Shown: positions 1 to 7,541 of the stretch, one piece after another | Layout: each line of letters begins with the position of its first letter | Position numbering within the stretch: the first letter of the stretch is position 1 | NCBI GenBank assembly: GCA_934675115.1 | Contig: CAKUPH010000051.1 | Span: 1-15,520 of the forward strand | Reading direction: 5' to 3' | Length of the DNA: 15,520 bases | DNA from: an uncultured Oscillospiraceae bacterium | GTDB taxonomy: Bacteria > Bacillota > Clostridia > Oscillospirales > Oscillospiraceae | Made by a program: the position numbers and the translations under genes | Notes under the pieces: model-generated | Databases searched by the model: none | The model's input: only the letters and a program-made list of their open reading frames with translations | Told to the model about the DNA's origin: nothing

Positions 1-689
1 TGGTAGCCCTCCCGCAAAAGGGCCTCGATGATGCCGGGCAGGGCCTCCGGCGTGTGGATGGCCGCGTTGTGGAACAGTACGATGGACCCGGGCTGCACCC
101 GGCCCGTCACCCGGGCGGTGATCTCGTCCGCCGGAAGCTCCTTCCAGTCCAGACTGTCCACGTCCCACTGGATAGGCTCGATGCCCAGCGACCGCACGGC
201 GTTGATGACGTGATCGTCATACTCCCCGTAAGGGCAGCGGAACAGCGTGGGCCGCACGCCGGTGACGGCCTCGATCTTGTCATTGCAGGTATTCAGGTCG
301 GCGATGATCTCGTCGGTGGACAGGCTGTTGAAATGGGCGTGGGAGTTGGAGTGGCTCATGACCTCGTGCCCCGCGTCGTGGAGGGCCTTTACCGACTCCG
401 GATATTTGTCCACCCACGCGCCCACCACAAAAAATGTGGCCTTGATGTTGTATTTCCCCAGAATGTCGATGAGCTGCTGGGTGTCCTCGTTGCCCCACGC
501 CGCGTCGAAGGAAATGGACAGCACCTTGTAATCCTTCTGCACACAGTAAATGGGCAGCTGCCGCGTCGCCGCGTTGGCCCCCACCACCGCCGGGTGATTC
601 ACCAGTGTAAAAATGGCCGCCGCGGCCAGCAGGCAGGCAATGGCCGCCAGAAAGCGCCGGTTCAGGCAGAACACTCTGATTTTTTCCAT
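1..689 (-). CDS. PdaB-like polysaccharide deacetylase (partial, 3' end outside window)
   Basis: NodB-fold polysaccharide deacetylase, likely removing acetyl groups from cell-wall or spore-cortex glycans on the outer face of the membrane. Translating the minus strand from the ATG at 689-687 gives 229 residues before the window edge. Residues ~1-40 carry a basic start and a hydrophobic segment (LAAIACLLAAAAIFTLV), so the protein is membrane-anchored or secreted. The family motifs follow in order: FDAAWG (~61-66), HSNSH (metal-binding His pair), RCPYGEYD, WDVDSLDW and LFHN. The FDxxWG form, without the second Asp of the usual TFDDG, is the form I know from PdaB/sporulation deacetylases; the first Asp and both His are kept. 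GGAGGG lies 6-10 nt before the ATG. The gene is divergent from 846-1187. Family confidence is high; the PdaB assignment itself is moderate because the C-terminus is missing. Confidence 0.88.
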   Translation of the reverse strand, partial: MEKIRVFCLNRRFLAAIACLLAAAAIFTLVNHPAVVGANAATRQLPIYCVQKDYKVLSISFDAAWGNEDTQQLIDILGKYNIKATFFVVGAWVDKYPESVKALHDAGHEVMSHSNSHAHFNSLSTDEIIADLNTCNDKIEAVTGVRPTLFRCPYGEYDDHVINAVRSLGIEPIQWDVDSLDWKELPADEITARVTGRVQPGSIVLFHNAAIHTPEALPGIIEALLREGY

Positions 690-718
690 GAAGCTCCCTC
701 CGTCTGACAGTTTGCTAT

Positions 719-726
719 ACTGTATG
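719..726 (-). promoter_or_regulatory. Possible SigE-type -10 element of the deacetylase gene
   Basis: On the minus strand these bases read CATACAGT, matching the CATACAnT -10 consensus of the mother-cell sigma factor SigE as known from Bacillus. It lies 30 nt before the deacetylase start. No convincing SigE -35 is visible about 14 nt further upstream, so this is suggestive only. It fits the function, because PdaB-type deacetylases are sporulation genes. Confidence 0.35.
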
Positions 727-762
727 CGGCGGCGGGGACGGCCATGCGCCCGCTGAATGGAT

Positions 763-791
763 TTGCGCCTTTCTGCGCATGATGTTATAAT
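763..791 (+). promoter_or_regulatory. Vegetative promoter of the 846-1187 gene
   Basis: TTGCGC at 763-768 and a perfect TATAAT at 786-791 are separated by 17 nt, the optimum for the main sigma factor. Transcription would start near 798 and give a leader of about 48 nt. The ribosome binding site GGAGGA at ~836-841 precedes the ATG at 846. Confidence 0.7.
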
Positions 792-845
792 AGTACCCAC
801 GGTAAAAAACAACCGCCGGGCCTGTCCCGGCAGACGGAGGATCTT

Positions 846-1187
846 ATGAGACGACTCATCGTACACCGCCAGCGGGCGCTGGCCTGCTTTGCCATGACCT
901 ACTACTGCCTGCCAGGCCATGTCCGGCCCCTCATCGACGGCGCGGAGACCGGGGACGTGCCCGCCCTGTGCCGGGAGCACGGCGTGCCCCTGCGCAGCGG
1001 CGAGACCGCCGCCATGGAGATCGGCGAAGCGCCCTTCGAATTTTTCGCCGTGGCCTGTCTGGAGGGTCGGAACCTCGTCATGGACACCTGCGCCGTCCCC
1101 GCCGGGACGGAGGACGTCCGGTATACCATCGTCACCGACTTCGACGGCTACAAAAAGCTTCAGGTGCGGCTGGAACCCGGCGAATAA
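846..1187 (+). CDS. Small conserved-looking protein of unknown function (113 aa)
   Basis: I do not recognise this family. The gene is real by context: a TTGCGC-17-TATAAT promoter, a good GGAGGA ribosome binding site, and a terminator 17 nt after the TAA. The product is about 12 kDa, soluble, with no signal peptide or membrane segment. It begins MRRLIVHRQRALACFAMTYY, has four Cys spread through the chain (14, 21, 42, 70) plus C81, and alternates hydrophobic and polar residues in a way that suggests a small mixed alpha/beta fold. The C-terminal half (RYTIVTDFDGYKKLQVRLEP) looks like two beta strands. It is divergent from the deacetylase gene and monocistronic. No function is proposed. Confidence 0.75.
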   Translation: MRRLIVHRQRALACFAMTYYCLPGHVRPLIDGAETGDVPALCREHGVPLRSGETAAMEIGEAPFEFFAVACLEGRNLVMDTCAVPAGTEDVRYTIVTDFDGYKKLQVRLEPGE

Positions 1188-1203
1188 TTAAAAACCGAAA
1201 GGA

Positions 1204-1236
1204 GCTCCCGCCGGAAAGCGGGAGCCCCTTTCATTT
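1204..1236. terminator. Bidirectional rho-independent terminator
   Basis: GCTCCCGC (1204-1211), a 6-nt loop and GCGGGAGC (1218-1225) form an 8-bp stem. On the plus strand it is followed by CCCTTTCATTTC, ending the 113-aa gene. On the minus strand it is followed by a T-rich run (TTTCGGTTTTTAATTATT at ~1200-1183), ending the operon whose last gene stops at 1263. It therefore serves two convergent transcripts. Confidence 0.8.
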
Positions 1237-1262
1237 CAGAGAAGAGTGAGCATGCTTGAATT

Positions 1263-2576
1263 TTACTTGAAATTAACGACACCCTTGAGGTTCAGGCGCT
1301 CCGGATCGTAAGTCTTGCGAACGGAAGCATAGCAGATGGTGGCGATCAGCGCCAGCACGCCGCAGACGATATAGACCGCCTGATAGGTTCCTGTCCAGAC
1401 GTAAATATAGTTCCATAACAGGCTGATAGGGGCCATAATCAGGCTTCTGACCACACCGATAGACCGTTCTACATAGGTAAACTGCTTACGGCCAAACACG
1501 AAGGCATACAGCGAGGGATGCAGATTGGGCAGGCCGCCCACCATGGACGCGGCAAAGAACACAGCCAGCATGACAAAAACAGTACTTTTCGTCACCCCTG
1601 CCAGTAGCATGGAAACATTGGCCAACACATAGCCGCAGCCCAGAATCGTAGCCGCCCGGGGCGTGCCAAACTTATCATCAATCACGCCCCACAGCACACT
1701 GAGTGCGATGGCAATCAAGGACACTGCAGACATGTAGTTGACGGCGGTGATAATATTGACGTTCAACTCCAGCATTCTGGGAATAAAAATGCTCATGAAT
1801 CCGCCCATGTTCAGCTGACAGCACGCCACAGCGATACCCAGCAGCCATGCCTCCTTCGTGTGCAACAGCCTCTTATTGCTCCACTCATTGGGATCCTTAG
1901 CTGCCATAACGGCAATCTCTTCCTCTGTCCTAACCAGACCATCGGGTAGCAGGCCAACATCCTCCGGTTTATCCCGGGTGAGAACAAATGTGAGCAGCCC
2001 CACCACGATCAGCACTCCGCCATAGCAGTAGTTTGCCAGAGGGAAGTTTTGGGTGGCCACGACGATACGTGTAATCAGATTGATAGCTATGGGACTCATG
2101 GCGTTGGCGCAGGTAACAAAACCCAAGATCCGGCCCCGGGTACTGATGAACCAGTTGTTAGTAATGGCATAAATCGCCACATACATGGCATTCATGGAAA
2201 TCGTAGACAGAAGTCGGGCGGCAAAATAGAGTGGATAGCTTCCATTGGCTGCAGAAATGCCGATGCAGATTGTAGCCAGACCCAGCGTCATAAATGTGGG
2301 CGTGGCAATCCGGCGTCCGCCATATTTACCGGTCATAGTGCCAAGAACATAGCTGAATGGGATGCCGATCAGCGACGCGATTGTCCCCGGCCACGAGACA
2401 AAGGTGCGTGCCCACCCCCATACATCGCAAATATAGGAATAGTGCAGGTTGAGCATATCCGAACTTAGGTTGGCAAAGAAGAAATTGCCCAGCATCGAAA
2501 TCAGGACGATCTTGATCCGCCACGCTGCAAATCCCTCTTGAGTCTGAAGCTTTGTCACGACCGTTTTATCGCTCAT
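1263..2576 (-). CDS. MFS transporter (monocarboxylate/oxalate-formate-antiporter-like)
   Basis: 437-residue major facilitator superfamily carrier in the cytoplasmic membrane, expected to have 12 helices. The first half contains the loop 2-3 motif A variant GTMTGKYGGRRI (~79-90). The central cytoplasmic loop carries RDKPEDVGLLPDG, a sequence typical of MFS families that carry monocarboxylates, oxalate/formate and related organic acids. The ATG at 2576 has GGAG about 9 nt upstream. It is the last gene after the reductase and flavoprotein genes, with a 73-bp gap and the same strand, so import of their substrate or export of the product is a fair inference. Base composition is clearly lower in GC than the two enzyme genes (two sampled 60-nt lines at 47% against 73% in a line of the reductase gene), hinting at a separate origin. 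Substrate is not predictable. Confidence 0.9.
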   Translation of the reverse strand: MSDKTVVTKLQTQEGFAAWRIKIVLISMLGNFFFANLSSDMLNLHYSYICDVWGWARTFVSWPGTIASLIGIPFSYVLGTMTGKYGGRRIATPTFMTLGLATICIGISAANGSYPLYFAARLLSTISMNAMYVAIYAITNNWFISTRGRILGFVTCANAMSPIAINLITRIVVATQNFPLANYCYGGVLIVVGLLTFVLTRDKPEDVGLLPDGLVRTEEEIAVMAAKDPNEWSNKRLLHTKEAWLLGIAVACCQLNMGGFMSIFIPRMLELNVNIITAVNYMSAVSLIAIALSVLWGVIDDKFGTPRAATILGCGYVLANVSMLLAGVTKSTVFVMLAVFFAASMVGGLPNLHPSLYAFVFGRKQFTYVERSIGVVRSLIMAPISLLWNYIYVWTGTYQAVYIVCGVLALIATICYASVRKTYDPERLNLKGVVNFK

Positions 2577-2649
2577 AGTTCGCTCTCCTTTCAGAACCGG
2601 TGGTTTTCTCTCTCAATCGCTCATTCGCGGGGTTCTCGCCAAAGACTGT

Positions 2650-4155
2650 TTACTGGGGCGTGACCTCCTCTCCTGCCAGATATCCAGAGTTCATGGCCCA
2701 TGCAAACGAGGAGAACAGCGGGCCATATTCCTCACCCATCCAGTTGCTGGCCAGGTCCCCGGTCACATAAAGGCCGCCGATCGGCGTTCCATCCGGCATC
2801 AGCGCCCTGAGATGCGCGTCAATGGACACGCCGCCCATGGTCACATCAAAGTTGCGCTGGCAGCGGATCACATACAGCGGGAACGACTCGATCTTCACCA
2901 GCTCTGCGGGATCCTTGAACAGCTCGTCGTCCAGCTTGTTCTCGCACATCGCATTATACCGCGACAGCGTATCCGCCAGCGTCTGCTCGTCTGTACCGAT
3001 AAACTGTGCCGCCTCGGCCAGTGTCTTTGCGATGCACACCTTGCCCTCGCCGTGCTCCCGGAGCAGATCCGCGTCCAGCTGCTCCATGGGCGGCATGGCG
3101 TCGCCGAACCGGGCGCCGTCCACCGCCTCCTGATAGAGCACGGGCTTCATCGCCTCGTCAAAGATGTAGTAGGCAAGGCCCTCGGGCTGCATATCCACCG
3201 CCACCTCGGCGTCGTCCGTATCGTCCTCGGCCACAAAACGCACGCCATTCCGGTTGACGATCACGCCCTTGGCGCTGCGGAACAGCTTCTGGATGCTGAA
3301 CGAACCGGGGTTGTGAGCCAGCGCACCCAGACCAACGCTGATATTTTTGCCAACCTCCGCGCCAATCCGCTCCGCCATAGCGATACCGTCTCCGGTGGTG
3401 CTGAGCAGGCAGTAGTGGGAACAATAAGTATCCCGGGAGAAATACTTGGGCAGGAACCGGCGGAGCAGCTCCGTATTGCAGCCAAAGCCGCCGGAAGAAA
3501 GGATCACATTCCCGGCGCAGATCTCATAATCCGCATCCTGTCCCTTTGCGGTCAGGCCGGTCACCGCGCCGTCTTCACCGGTGAGCAGCCCCTCCGCCTT
3601 CGTGCTCAGCAGCACCTGAATAGGCAGATCCTTCATCGCCTCCAGCACAACGGAAAGAATAATGGAGCCCATCAGCCCCGGTCCGTACTGGGGATTGTTC
3701 AGATAGCCGGGGTCCTTACGCTCCTTGACCATGGCCACCGCATCCATCACATAGCGGATATTATCGGTGTCCAGCCCCAGATCCGCCATCCACTCGTAGA
3801 ACGTGCCGGTATTCCCGATGTAACGGCGGAAAATGGCCGGATCAAGCGTATACTTGTTCTGCCGGTAGGCCGTTTTGTAGTATTCATTGGTCATATCCGG
3901 CATTCCCAGTTCCTTCTGGAATTTGGAATACGTCGTCAGAAGGCCGCCGGCAAACCAGCTGTTGCCGCCCGGTTGATCCATCTTCTCCACCACAATGACG
4001 CTGGCGCCCCGCTGGGCCGCCCGCACCGCCGCCACCAGGCCGGACCCTCCGCCGCCGATTACGGCCACATCGCATACCATCCGGGTCTTCGGGCCGCCGG
4101 GATAGTCCAGCTCCGGTCTGTCCTGATGCTCGTACATACTCAGCAGTTTGTTCAT
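2650..4155 (-). CDS. FAD-dependent oxidoreductase, fumarate-reductase-flavoprotein-like
   Basis: 501-residue soluble flavoprotein of the FAD_binding_2 superfamily (fumarate reductase, ketosteroid dehydrogenase and related gut reductases). It has the dinucleotide-binding GGGGSG at 34-39, acidic E57 for the FAD ribose, GGNSWFAGG at ~63-71, and the C-terminal FAD segment GLYVTGDLASNWMGEEYG followed by AWAMNSGYLAGEE. It has no signal peptide and no haem motifs, so it is cytoplasmic. It lacks the HGxNRxGG-type segment of true fumarate reductases, and the region where flavocytochrome c carries its proton-donating Arg reads EDDTDDAEV, so fumarate is an unlikely substrate. I chose the ATG at 4155 because AAAGGAGG lies about 8 nt upstream; the in-frame ATG at 4188 has no such site. 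It starts 42 nt after the enoate reductase gene. The likely role is C=C reduction or dehydrogenation of an unsaturated acid or ring compound, working with the neighbour. Confidence 0.88.
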   Translation of the reverse strand: MNKLLSMYEHQDRPELDYPGGPKTRMVCDVAVIGGGGSGLVAAVRAAQRGASVIVVEKMDQPGGNSWFAGGLLTTYSKFQKELGMPDMTNEYYKTAYRQNKYTLDPAIFRRYIGNTGTFYEWMADLGLDTDNIRYVMDAVAMVKERKDPGYLNNPQYGPGLMGSIILSVVLEAMKDLPIQVLLSTKAEGLLTGEDGAVTGLTAKGQDADYEICAGNVILSSGGFGCNTELLRRFLPKYFSRDTYCSHYCLLSTTGDGIAMAERIGAEVGKNISVGLGALAHNPGSFSIQKLFRSAKGVIVNRNGVRFVAEDDTDDAEVAVDMQPEGLAYYIFDEAMKPVLYQEAVDGARFGDAMPPMEQLDADLLREHGEGKVCIAKTLAEAAQFIGTDEQTLADTLSRYNAMCENKLDDELFKDPAELVKIESFPLYVIRCQRNFDVTMGGVSIDAHLRALMPDGTPIGGLYVTGDLASNWMGEEYGPLFSSFAWAMNSGYLAGEEVTPQ

Positions 4156-4197
4156 ATGCGTGTTTCCTCCTTTATCGCATCCGCCCAAGGTTGTTTT

Positions 4198-6138
4198 TCA
4201 GCGCAGAAACGTGGCCGCGTCAAAGCCTTCCCGCACCGCTTCATGGACCTTTCTGGCCCGCTTGGCATCGCCGATGACCCAGAAATCATACTCCGCGCTC
4301 CGCAGCTTCTCGACTTCCGCCATCCGGGCCTTCAGCCCGGCGGCGCAGATCACCGTATCCGCCGGGAAGAAACGCTCGTTCCCCTCGCGGTCCTTTGCGG
4401 TGACGCCGTCCGGCGTGACCGCGTTTACGCTCAGGCCGCAGCACAGCTTTGCCGCCGTCTCCAGCCGGGGCATCATGAATCGGCGGTGATCGTGGGTGCA
4501 GTCGATGAGCACTTCGTCCCGCATCTCCAGCACGGTGACCTCGTGCCCTTCCTGCGCCAGATGCAGGGCGGACTCGCAGCCGATCAGGCCGCCGCCGATG
4601 ACCACCACCCGCCTGCCGACCGCAGCGCCGCCATCGTCGTACAGGCGCGCCCCCAGCACCACGTTATCGCCGTCAATGCCGGCAATCGGCGGGATAACAG
4701 GCTCCGCGCCCACCGCGCAGATCACGGCATCCGGCTTCTCCCGGGCGATCTCCTCCGGCGTCAGCGTCGTGTTGAGCAGCACTCTGGCATCCGTTGTCTC
4801 CAGCTCCGCCTGAAGAGAATCGATATACTTCGCGAGGTCCTCCTTAAAGGGCACATGCCGGGCAAAGGTCAGCGCGCCGCCCAGCTCGCTCCGGGCCTCA
4901 TAAAGCGTTACATCATGTCCGCGCCGGGCCGCGGTGATCGCCGCCTCCATGCCGCCGGGTCCGCCGCCCGCAATCAGCACTTTTCGTCTGGGCGAGGGAG
5001 GCGGGAACATCTTCGCCTCCCACTCGCGGCCCGCCAGCGGGTTGATCGAGCATTCCAGCGTTCGGCAGCTGTGGTACTGCGTCTCATTGCAGATAAAGCA
5101 GCGGATACACTGGTGGATCTGCTCCGGATGCCCGGTGCGGGCCTTTTCCGGAAGCTGCGGATCTGCCAGAATGCTCCGGCCCAGCACAAACGCATCCGCC
5201 CGGCCTTCCGCGAGGAACCGCTCCATCAGCTCCGGATCCGTATATCCGCCCACGCTGCTCACCGGGATATTTTTGACCGCCTGCTTCACCGCGTAGGAAA
5301 ATTCCGAGTTGATGCCACGCTCCTCAAAGGAAGAAATGGCCATCCGGGTGGTCCAGGGTGCGCCGGCGGAAATGTTCATCATATCCGTCAGGCCTTCCTC
5401 TGCCATGCGGCTGCAAAAATAGACACAGTCGTCGATCTCAGCGCCGCCCTCCAGAAACTCGCTGCCAGAAATGCGCATGTCCAGCGCGATGGTATGCCCT
5501 ACCCGCTCCCGGATCCGCCGGGCCACCATCAGCGGAAATCTGGCCCGGTTCTCTCTGGAACCGCCGAACTCGTCGGTTCGCCTGTTATACAGCGGGGAGA
5601 GAAACTGGCTCAGGAGCCAGCCGTGCCCATAGTGGATCTGCGCGATGTCAAAGCCGCAGTCCCGCACGGTTTCCACCGCGTCGGCAAAGGCGTCCGCCAC
5701 CTGATCCATCATGACCGTATCCATCTGGATGATCTCATCGCCCCACTCGTCGATGCAGCCGGTGGCCCCAATGGAATTGCGTCCGTCGTTATACTTCGGG
5801 TCGGCCATGGCTCCGCCATGGCTGATCTCCACGTTGGCGTAAGCTCCGTGGGCGTGGATCGCGTCGGTGAGCTTTTTCAGTGAAAAACGCACCTCATCCC
5901 GGCCCAGCATGATCTGCTGTTCATGGGTCTTGCCGCAGTCCGTCGGAATGATAGACTCACCCAGCGTGACCACCGCAGCGCCGCCGGCCGCCAGACTCTC
6001 ATAATAGGAAATGGCCCGTTCGGTCAGCCCTTCCTTGGCGTCCAGCTCCACGATCGACATCGGGCCGGTCATGATCCGGTTCCGAAGCGTAAGGTTTCCC
6101 ACTCTCAACGGAGAAAAAAGTTGAGAATATTTGTTCAT
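4198..6138 (-). CDS. NADH:flavin oxidoreductase / enoate reductase (OYE family, BaiCD- and 2,4-dienoyl-CoA-reductase-like)
   Basis: 646-residue three-cofactor ene-reductase. Residues ~1-330 form the FMN TIM barrel, with an old-yellow-enzyme start (LFSPLRVGNLTLRNRI), IHYGHGWLLSQFLSP at 168-182 (H169/H172 in the active-site position) and DEFGGSRENRARF. Cysteines 344, 347, 350 and 363 (C-x2-C-x2-C-x12-C) bind a 4Fe-4S cluster with the spacing known from trimethylamine dehydrogenase. The C-terminal half has two Rossmann motifs, AGGGPGG at ~390-396 for FAD and VVIGGGLIGCES for NAD(P)H. Known relatives reduce activated C=C bonds (2-enoates, dienoyl-CoA, 3-oxo-delta-4 bile acids and steroids). I chose the ATG at 6138 (MNKYSQLF) because AAAAGGGGA lies upstream and the homology begins there; an in-frame ATG at 6234 would add 32 unrelated residues. 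It is the first gene of the operon, divergent from the LysR gene. Cytoplasmic; substrate unknown. Confidence 0.93.
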   Translation of the reverse strand: MNKYSQLFSPLRVGNLTLRNRIMTGPMSIVELDAKEGLTERAISYYESLAAGGAAVVTLGESIIPTDCGKTHEQQIMLGRDEVRFSLKKLTDAIHAHGAYANVEISHGGAMADPKYNDGRNSIGATGCIDEWGDEIIQMDTVMMDQVADAFADAVETVRDCGFDIAQIHYGHGWLLSQFLSPLYNRRTDEFGGSRENRARFPLMVARRIRERVGHTIALDMRISGSEFLEGGAEIDDCVYFCSRMAEEGLTDMMNISAGAPWTTRMAISSFEERGINSEFSYAVKQAVKNIPVSSVGGYTDPELMERFLAEGRADAFVLGRSILADPQLPEKARTGHPEQIHQCIRCFICNETQYHSCRTLECSINPLAGREWEAKMFPPPSPRRKVLIAGGGPGGMEAAITAARRGHDVTLYEARSELGGALTFARHVPFKEDLAKYIDSLQAELETTDARVLLNTTLTPEEIAREKPDAVICAVGAEPVIPPIAGIDGDNVVLGARLYDDGGAAVGRRVVVIGGGLIGCESALHLAQEGHEVTVLEMRDEVLIDCTHDHRRFMMPRLETAAKLCCGLSVNAVTPDGVTAKDREGNERFFPADTVICAAGLKARMAEVEKLRSAEYDFWVIGDAKRARKVHEAVREGFDAATFLR

Positions 6139-6439
6139 TTGATCGTTCCCCTTTTCCATTTCTCCTGTCATAATTTCCTTTTGCAGTCTCAGTCTATCAC
6201 AGCAGCCGAAGTCTGGGAAATATCGTCTCAGCATGAGGTCATAACTTTGAACCTATGTGTTTTTCATGCAAATAGTCTGGCTTTCCCCCTTCCTCCGCCG
6301 GCATCCGTGTGCTATAATACCGAAAAACACCGGCGGCCGCCTGCCGACCCATAGGCAGTTGTTATGCCCGCATTTCCCCGGCCTCCGCGCAAATTCCTGC
6401 CGCGTTTTTCTATCCGCCCCGGAAAAAGGAGGTATCTTT
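6139..6439. promoter_or_regulatory. Divergent control region between the reductase operon and the LysR gene
   Basis: 301 nt without a gene; it must hold both divergent promoters. Plus strand: TATAAT at 6313-6318 with a poor -35 (TTCCTC at 6290-6295, 17-nt spacing), for the LysR gene. Minus strand: no strong promoter is seen, as expected for an operon that needs an activator. An imperfect dyad, AGGTC-N8-GAACCT at 6236-6254, sits about 100 nt upstream of the reductase start and is a candidate LysR site. The operator call is weak; the promoter call for LysR is fair. Confidence 0.45.
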
Positions 6440-7372
6440 TTGGAACTGATCCAGCTGCGCTATTTTCAAAAGGTCGCCCGCCTGCACAGCATCACGAAGG
6501 CCGCGCAGGAGCTGTTCATCTCCCAGCCCTCCCTGAGCCAGAGCCTGAACCGGCTGGAAAACAGCGTGGGCTGCCCCCTGTTCATCCGCCGCAAGGGGAA
6601 AGGGATCGAGCTGAGCGACGCGGGCAGTCTGCTGCTGCAATACGTTGACCGTGTTCTCCACGAACTGGACGACGGCATCAACGCGGTGCGCGAATTGAGC
6701 GAAAACGCCGCCGTTCAGGTATCTATCGCAAGCTCTATCCACGATCTCTGCAACGAGCTGGTGCTGAGCTTTCTTGAAAAAAAGCCGGACACGCACATCT
6801 CGCAGCAGCTGATCCGCATCAACTCGCTGACAGAGCTGCTGCTCAACGATGAGATCGACTTTGCCATTTCGCCCTGTCCCCTGCCCGACTCCCGTCTGGA
6901 CTGCCGCGCCCTCTACACGGAAGAGCTTCTGGCCATCGTCGGCCCGGGGCACCGCCTTTACGGAGCGCGGGAAGTTACCCGGGACGAACTGCTTCATGAG
7001 CGCTTCATCCTCAACTATTCCGAAGCCGACCGCAATTATCTGGACATGCTGTTCGAGGACGAAGGGCTGGATTTTGACATCATTCTGGAAAGCAACGAGC
7101 CCAGCACCATCCAGCGGCTCATTGCCTCCGGCGCCGGCGTAGCCTTCGTCCCCGCGCGGATCATAATGCGCCGGTTTGAGGCCAATCCCGGCGAGTTGGC
7201 CGGGATGCTCCGGGTCAAAGACTATAAATTCGATGTCCCCACCTGCATCACAAAAAAGCGGGACCGGTATCTGCTCCAGTCCGCGGCGGATTTCTACAAC
7301 TACACAATAGAGTTCTGCCAGAGAGAAAGCTCCCTCACCGACCGCTTCCTCCGTCAGTGCTTTCTCAAATAA
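6440..7372 (+). CDS. LysR-family transcriptional regulator (TTG start)
   Basis: 310-residue LysR-type regulator. Residues 1-60 form the winged helix-turn-helix (LIQLRYFQKVARLHSITKAA, then SQPSLSQSLNRLE, then GCPLFIRR, SDAG). Residues ~90-300 are the periplasmic-binding-protein-like effector domain. The start is TTG at 6440: a perfect AAGGAGGT lies at 6426-6433, 6 nt before it, and translation from here gives exactly the usual LysR N-terminus (MELIQLRYF). The in-frame ATG at 6257 would add 61 unrelated residues and lies upstream of the -10 element. The gene is divergent from the enoate reductase operon, the classic arrangement in which LysR activates the neighbour when it binds a substrate or product. 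TTG initiation may keep its level low. Confidence 0.93.
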   Translation: MELIQLRYFQKVARLHSITKAAQELFISQPSLSQSLNRLENSVGCPLFIRRKGKGIELSDAGSLLLQYVDRVLHELDDGINAVRELSENAAVQVSIASSIHDLCNELVLSFLEKKPDTHISQQLIRINSLTELLLNDEIDFAISPCPLPDSRLDCRALYTEELLAIVGPGHRLYGAREVTRDELLHERFILNYSEADRNYLDMLFEDEGLDFDIILESNEPSTIQRLIASGAGVAFVPARIIMRRFEANPGELAGMLRVKDYKFDVPTCITKKRDRYLLQSAADFYNYTIEFCQRESSLTDRFLRQCFLK

Positions 7373-7379
7373 CAGGAAC

Positions 7380-7421
7380 AAAGCAGCGGCCCCTCCCGGA
7401 ACCGGGAGGGGCCGCTGCTTT
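7380..7421. terminator. Strong bidirectional terminator between convergent genes
   Basis: A perfect 20-bp inverted repeat: AAAGCAGCGGCCCCTCCCGG at 7380-7399, AA, then its exact complement at 7402-7421. The stem ends in AAA/TTT on each side, so either transcript leaves a short U run. It starts 7 nt after the LysR stop codon and also lies downstream of the NhaC gene, serving both convergent transcripts. Confidence 0.85.
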
Positions 7422-7487
7422 ATGAAGGGAAAATTTGAGAGAGCTACGTAAAATATATTATGGTGGGATACAGACAGGCGGCAATTC

Positions 7488-7507
7488 TGCTGTCAGATGC
7501 TGTCAGA
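7488..7507. repeat. Tandem 10-bp duplication
   Basis: TGCTGTCAGA occurs twice back to back (7488-7497 and 7498-7507) just past the NhaC stop codon. An outer GACAG/CTGTC pairing (from ~7473) could form a weak hairpin in the 3' untranslated region of the operon. No role is evident. Confidence 0.6.
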
Positions 7508-7541
7508 AACGATGATATCGGAACAGGCTCATGGTCAGAGC

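Noticed and set aside
54..707. Plus-strand open frame opposite the deacetylase gene
   Set aside because: The minus strand encodes all five NodB motifs in order; the plus frame has none.
2812..5883. Very long open frame (about 1000 codons) on the plus strand opposite the reductase and flavoprotein genes
   Set aside because: It is antisense to two clear enzyme genes. Its translation is rich in His, Arg, Leu and Gln with no domain, typical of the complement of GC-rich coding DNA, and no ribosome binding site is present.
4198..6138. Calling the gene baiCD or baiH
   Set aside because: The domain layout fits, but no other bai gene (baiA, B, E, F, G type) is in the window, and many OYE paralogues share this layout.
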